Shown here piece after piece: positions 6,316-7,161 of a DNA stretch of 7,161 nt (its first letter is position 1; each line of letters opens with the position of its first letter). The DNA comes from Parabacteroides sp. (lineage in GTDB: Bacteria; Bacteroidota; Bacteroidia; Bacteroidales; Tannerellaceae), in the NCBI GenBank assembly GCA_019411205.1, contig DXRF01000161.1, positions 1 to 7,161 of the forward strand. The letters run 5' to 3'. The notes under the pieces were generated by a model. That model was not told where the DNA came from. It did no database searches and saw nothing but the letters and a program-made list of their open reading frames with translations. Position numbers and translations under genes: made by a program.

Positions 6316-7161
6316 TTAAAACGACCAGCTATTCCAATCAACCGTCGCTTCCATTTCTTTCTCTTGATCGTCGGGGATAGACGGGAAGAAGTCAATGCCT
6401 GTTACCTTTTCCACACTGTCGATAGATATCGCCATCGATTTCAGCGAATTATCTTTATAGTCCCTATTTTCGAAAAGAAATCCGATACCCTTATACCCCT
6501 TCTCTGTATGATAACACAATACTTTATAAAAAGAGTTGGGTATCGCCACCCTGTTTTTTCCTAACCGTTTCATATCGTCTGTAATGACAGGACCCGTAAC
6601 AATCAGAAGTGAACCGTTATCCAACGCCCACAAGCGGCACTGTTCCTCCAGATCTTTCCAGATACCCCGGTTTAATTTCGGTTTTTGCGGACAGATATTA
6701 CTTAGGTAAAAAGACTCGCGCATGGCTTTTGCAGACCATTTCATATCACCAGCCGGAGCTAAATGGCCACGGTCGTAACCGGAACGCGTATAATCTTCGT
6801 TCATTGCCGTTGCCCCTTTCACCTGTGGGTCGGATACAAACTTATTAGAGCGTTCCGTCTTTTTACTTTTGGCTTCCGTCGCCGTCAATTCGTACGCGAC
6901 CCAGTTGGCTATACGATACTCGGAATTATAAGAAACCGTATATCCTTCATGTTTGATAATCTGCTCCCGGCGTTTCTCTTTTAAGCGAGGTATCTCTGTA
7001 TTTGCGGGGATTTTAAATGTCTTTGTGGAAGATTGGGCAGGAACTTTCTTGGCCGATGTTTCCTTTGCGGGAACTTTCTTGGCCGGCATTTTATCCTGCA
7101 CCTTCTGATTCGGACCGGCCACAGCCTTTTCATAAACAACAACACCCGGTTTCTTTTCCTC
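6316..7161 (-). CDS. DNA/RNA non-specific endonuclease (NUC family), 5' end outside window
   Basis: A metal-dependent beta-beta-alpha-metal nuclease that hydrolyses DNA and RNA without sequence preference. The reading frame has no stop back to the window edge at 7161, so at least 281 C-terminal residues are visible. A GTG at 7122 is open-frame and should not be taken as the start. Counting from that GTG codon as 1, the catalytic motif is YDRGHLAPAGDM with general base H120; N151 in KLNRGIW and E159 in KDLEE match the Mg site and helix of Serratia nuclease (H89, N119, E127). TGPVI (176-180), VAIPNSFYK (192-200) and TGIDFFPSIP (241-250) are further family landmarks, and the WNSW C-terminus is complete. 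A Lys/Pro/Ala linker at 12-30 precedes the domain, so an N-terminal signal or membrane anchor probably lies upstream. Likely role: extracytoplasmic nucleic acid degradation. It is same-strand with the efflux operon but separated by 149 bp, so probably a separate unit. Confidence 0.93.
   Translation of the reverse strand, partial: EEKKPGVVVYEKAVAGPNQKVQDKMPAKKVPAKETSAKKVPAQSSTKTFKIPANTEIPRLKEKRREQIIKHEGYTVSYNSEYRIANWVAYELTATEAKSKKTERSNKFVSDPQVKGATAMNEDYTRSGYDRGHLAPAGDMKWSAKAMRESFYLSNICPQKPKLNRGIWKDLEEQCRLWALDNGSLLIVTGPVITDDMKRLGKNRVAIPNSFYKVLCYHTEKGYKGIGFLFENRDYKDNSLKSMAISIDSVEKVTGIDFFPSIPDDQEKEMEATVDWNSWSF
7040..7085 (-). repeat. 30-bp-period direct repeat encoding a Lys/Pro/Ala linker
   Basis: The 16-bp sequence ggaactttcttggccg occurs at 7040-7055 and at 7070-7085, exactly 30 bp apart and therefore in frame. 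On the minus strand it encodes the two AKKVPA units of the nuclease linker (PAKKVPAKE followed by SAKKVPAQ). This looks like a small in-frame duplication in a flexible, positively charged linker rather than part of the folded catalytic domain. Confidence 0.75.

Noticed and set aside
7120..7122. GTG as the start codon of the endonuclease
   Set aside because: The frame stays open for 13 more codons to the window edge, no signal peptide would follow this start, and the region reads as a linker, so the true start is most likely beyond 7161.
6316..7161. Nuclease plus efflux genes as a defence or toxin-export system
   Set aside because: The nuclease is of a common secreted non-specific type, the exporter is a standard small-molecule RND system, and the two are separated by a 149-bp gap, so co-function is not supported.

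Overview
The window looks like chromosomal DNA from a member of the Bacteroidota, most likely Bacteroidales, possibly Parabacteroides. This is inferred from protein style, A-rich translation starts without clear Shine-Dalgarno sequences, and the nuclease and efflux families present; no marker gene fixes the genus. Coding density is high and no stretch over 300 bases lacks a gene. I see no tRNA, rRNA, CRISPR array, insertion sequence or phage gene.

Layout: a short AT-rich leader (1-107) with a 12-bp tandem repeat and a 9-bp perfect hairpin precedes a plus-strand long-chain flavodoxin gene (108-614). It converges on a minus-strand operon across a 139-bp gap holding two stacked hairpins: a 23-bp perfect inverted repeat (654-728), and a smaller stem with a T-tract (726-755) that fits an intrinsic terminator for the operon. 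Read on the minus strand, the operon encodes a periplasmic adaptor lipoprotein (6166-5105), an RND inner-membrane pump (5093-2052) and a TolC-family outer-membrane channel (2046-754). The gaps between these genes are only 11 and 5 bp. Upstream of the operon, after a 149-bp AT-rich gap, lies the 3' portion of a same-strand gene for a secreted or membrane-anchored DNA/RNA non-specific endonuclease (7161-6316). Its start is outside the window.

The three operon genes make one complete tripartite drug or xenobiotic exporter: the pump takes substrate from the periplasm or inner membrane using proton flow, the adaptor bridges the periplasm, and the channel crosses the outer membrane. The flavodoxin is a separate FMN electron carrier. 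No regulator gene for the pump is visible in the window.

I found no convincing undescribed system. The points most worth a second look are the atypical proton-relay residues of the pump, the long inverted repeat whose flanking A/T tracts are opposite to a normal terminator, the leader hairpin of the flavodoxin gene, and the Lys/Pro/Ala repeat linker of the nuclease.
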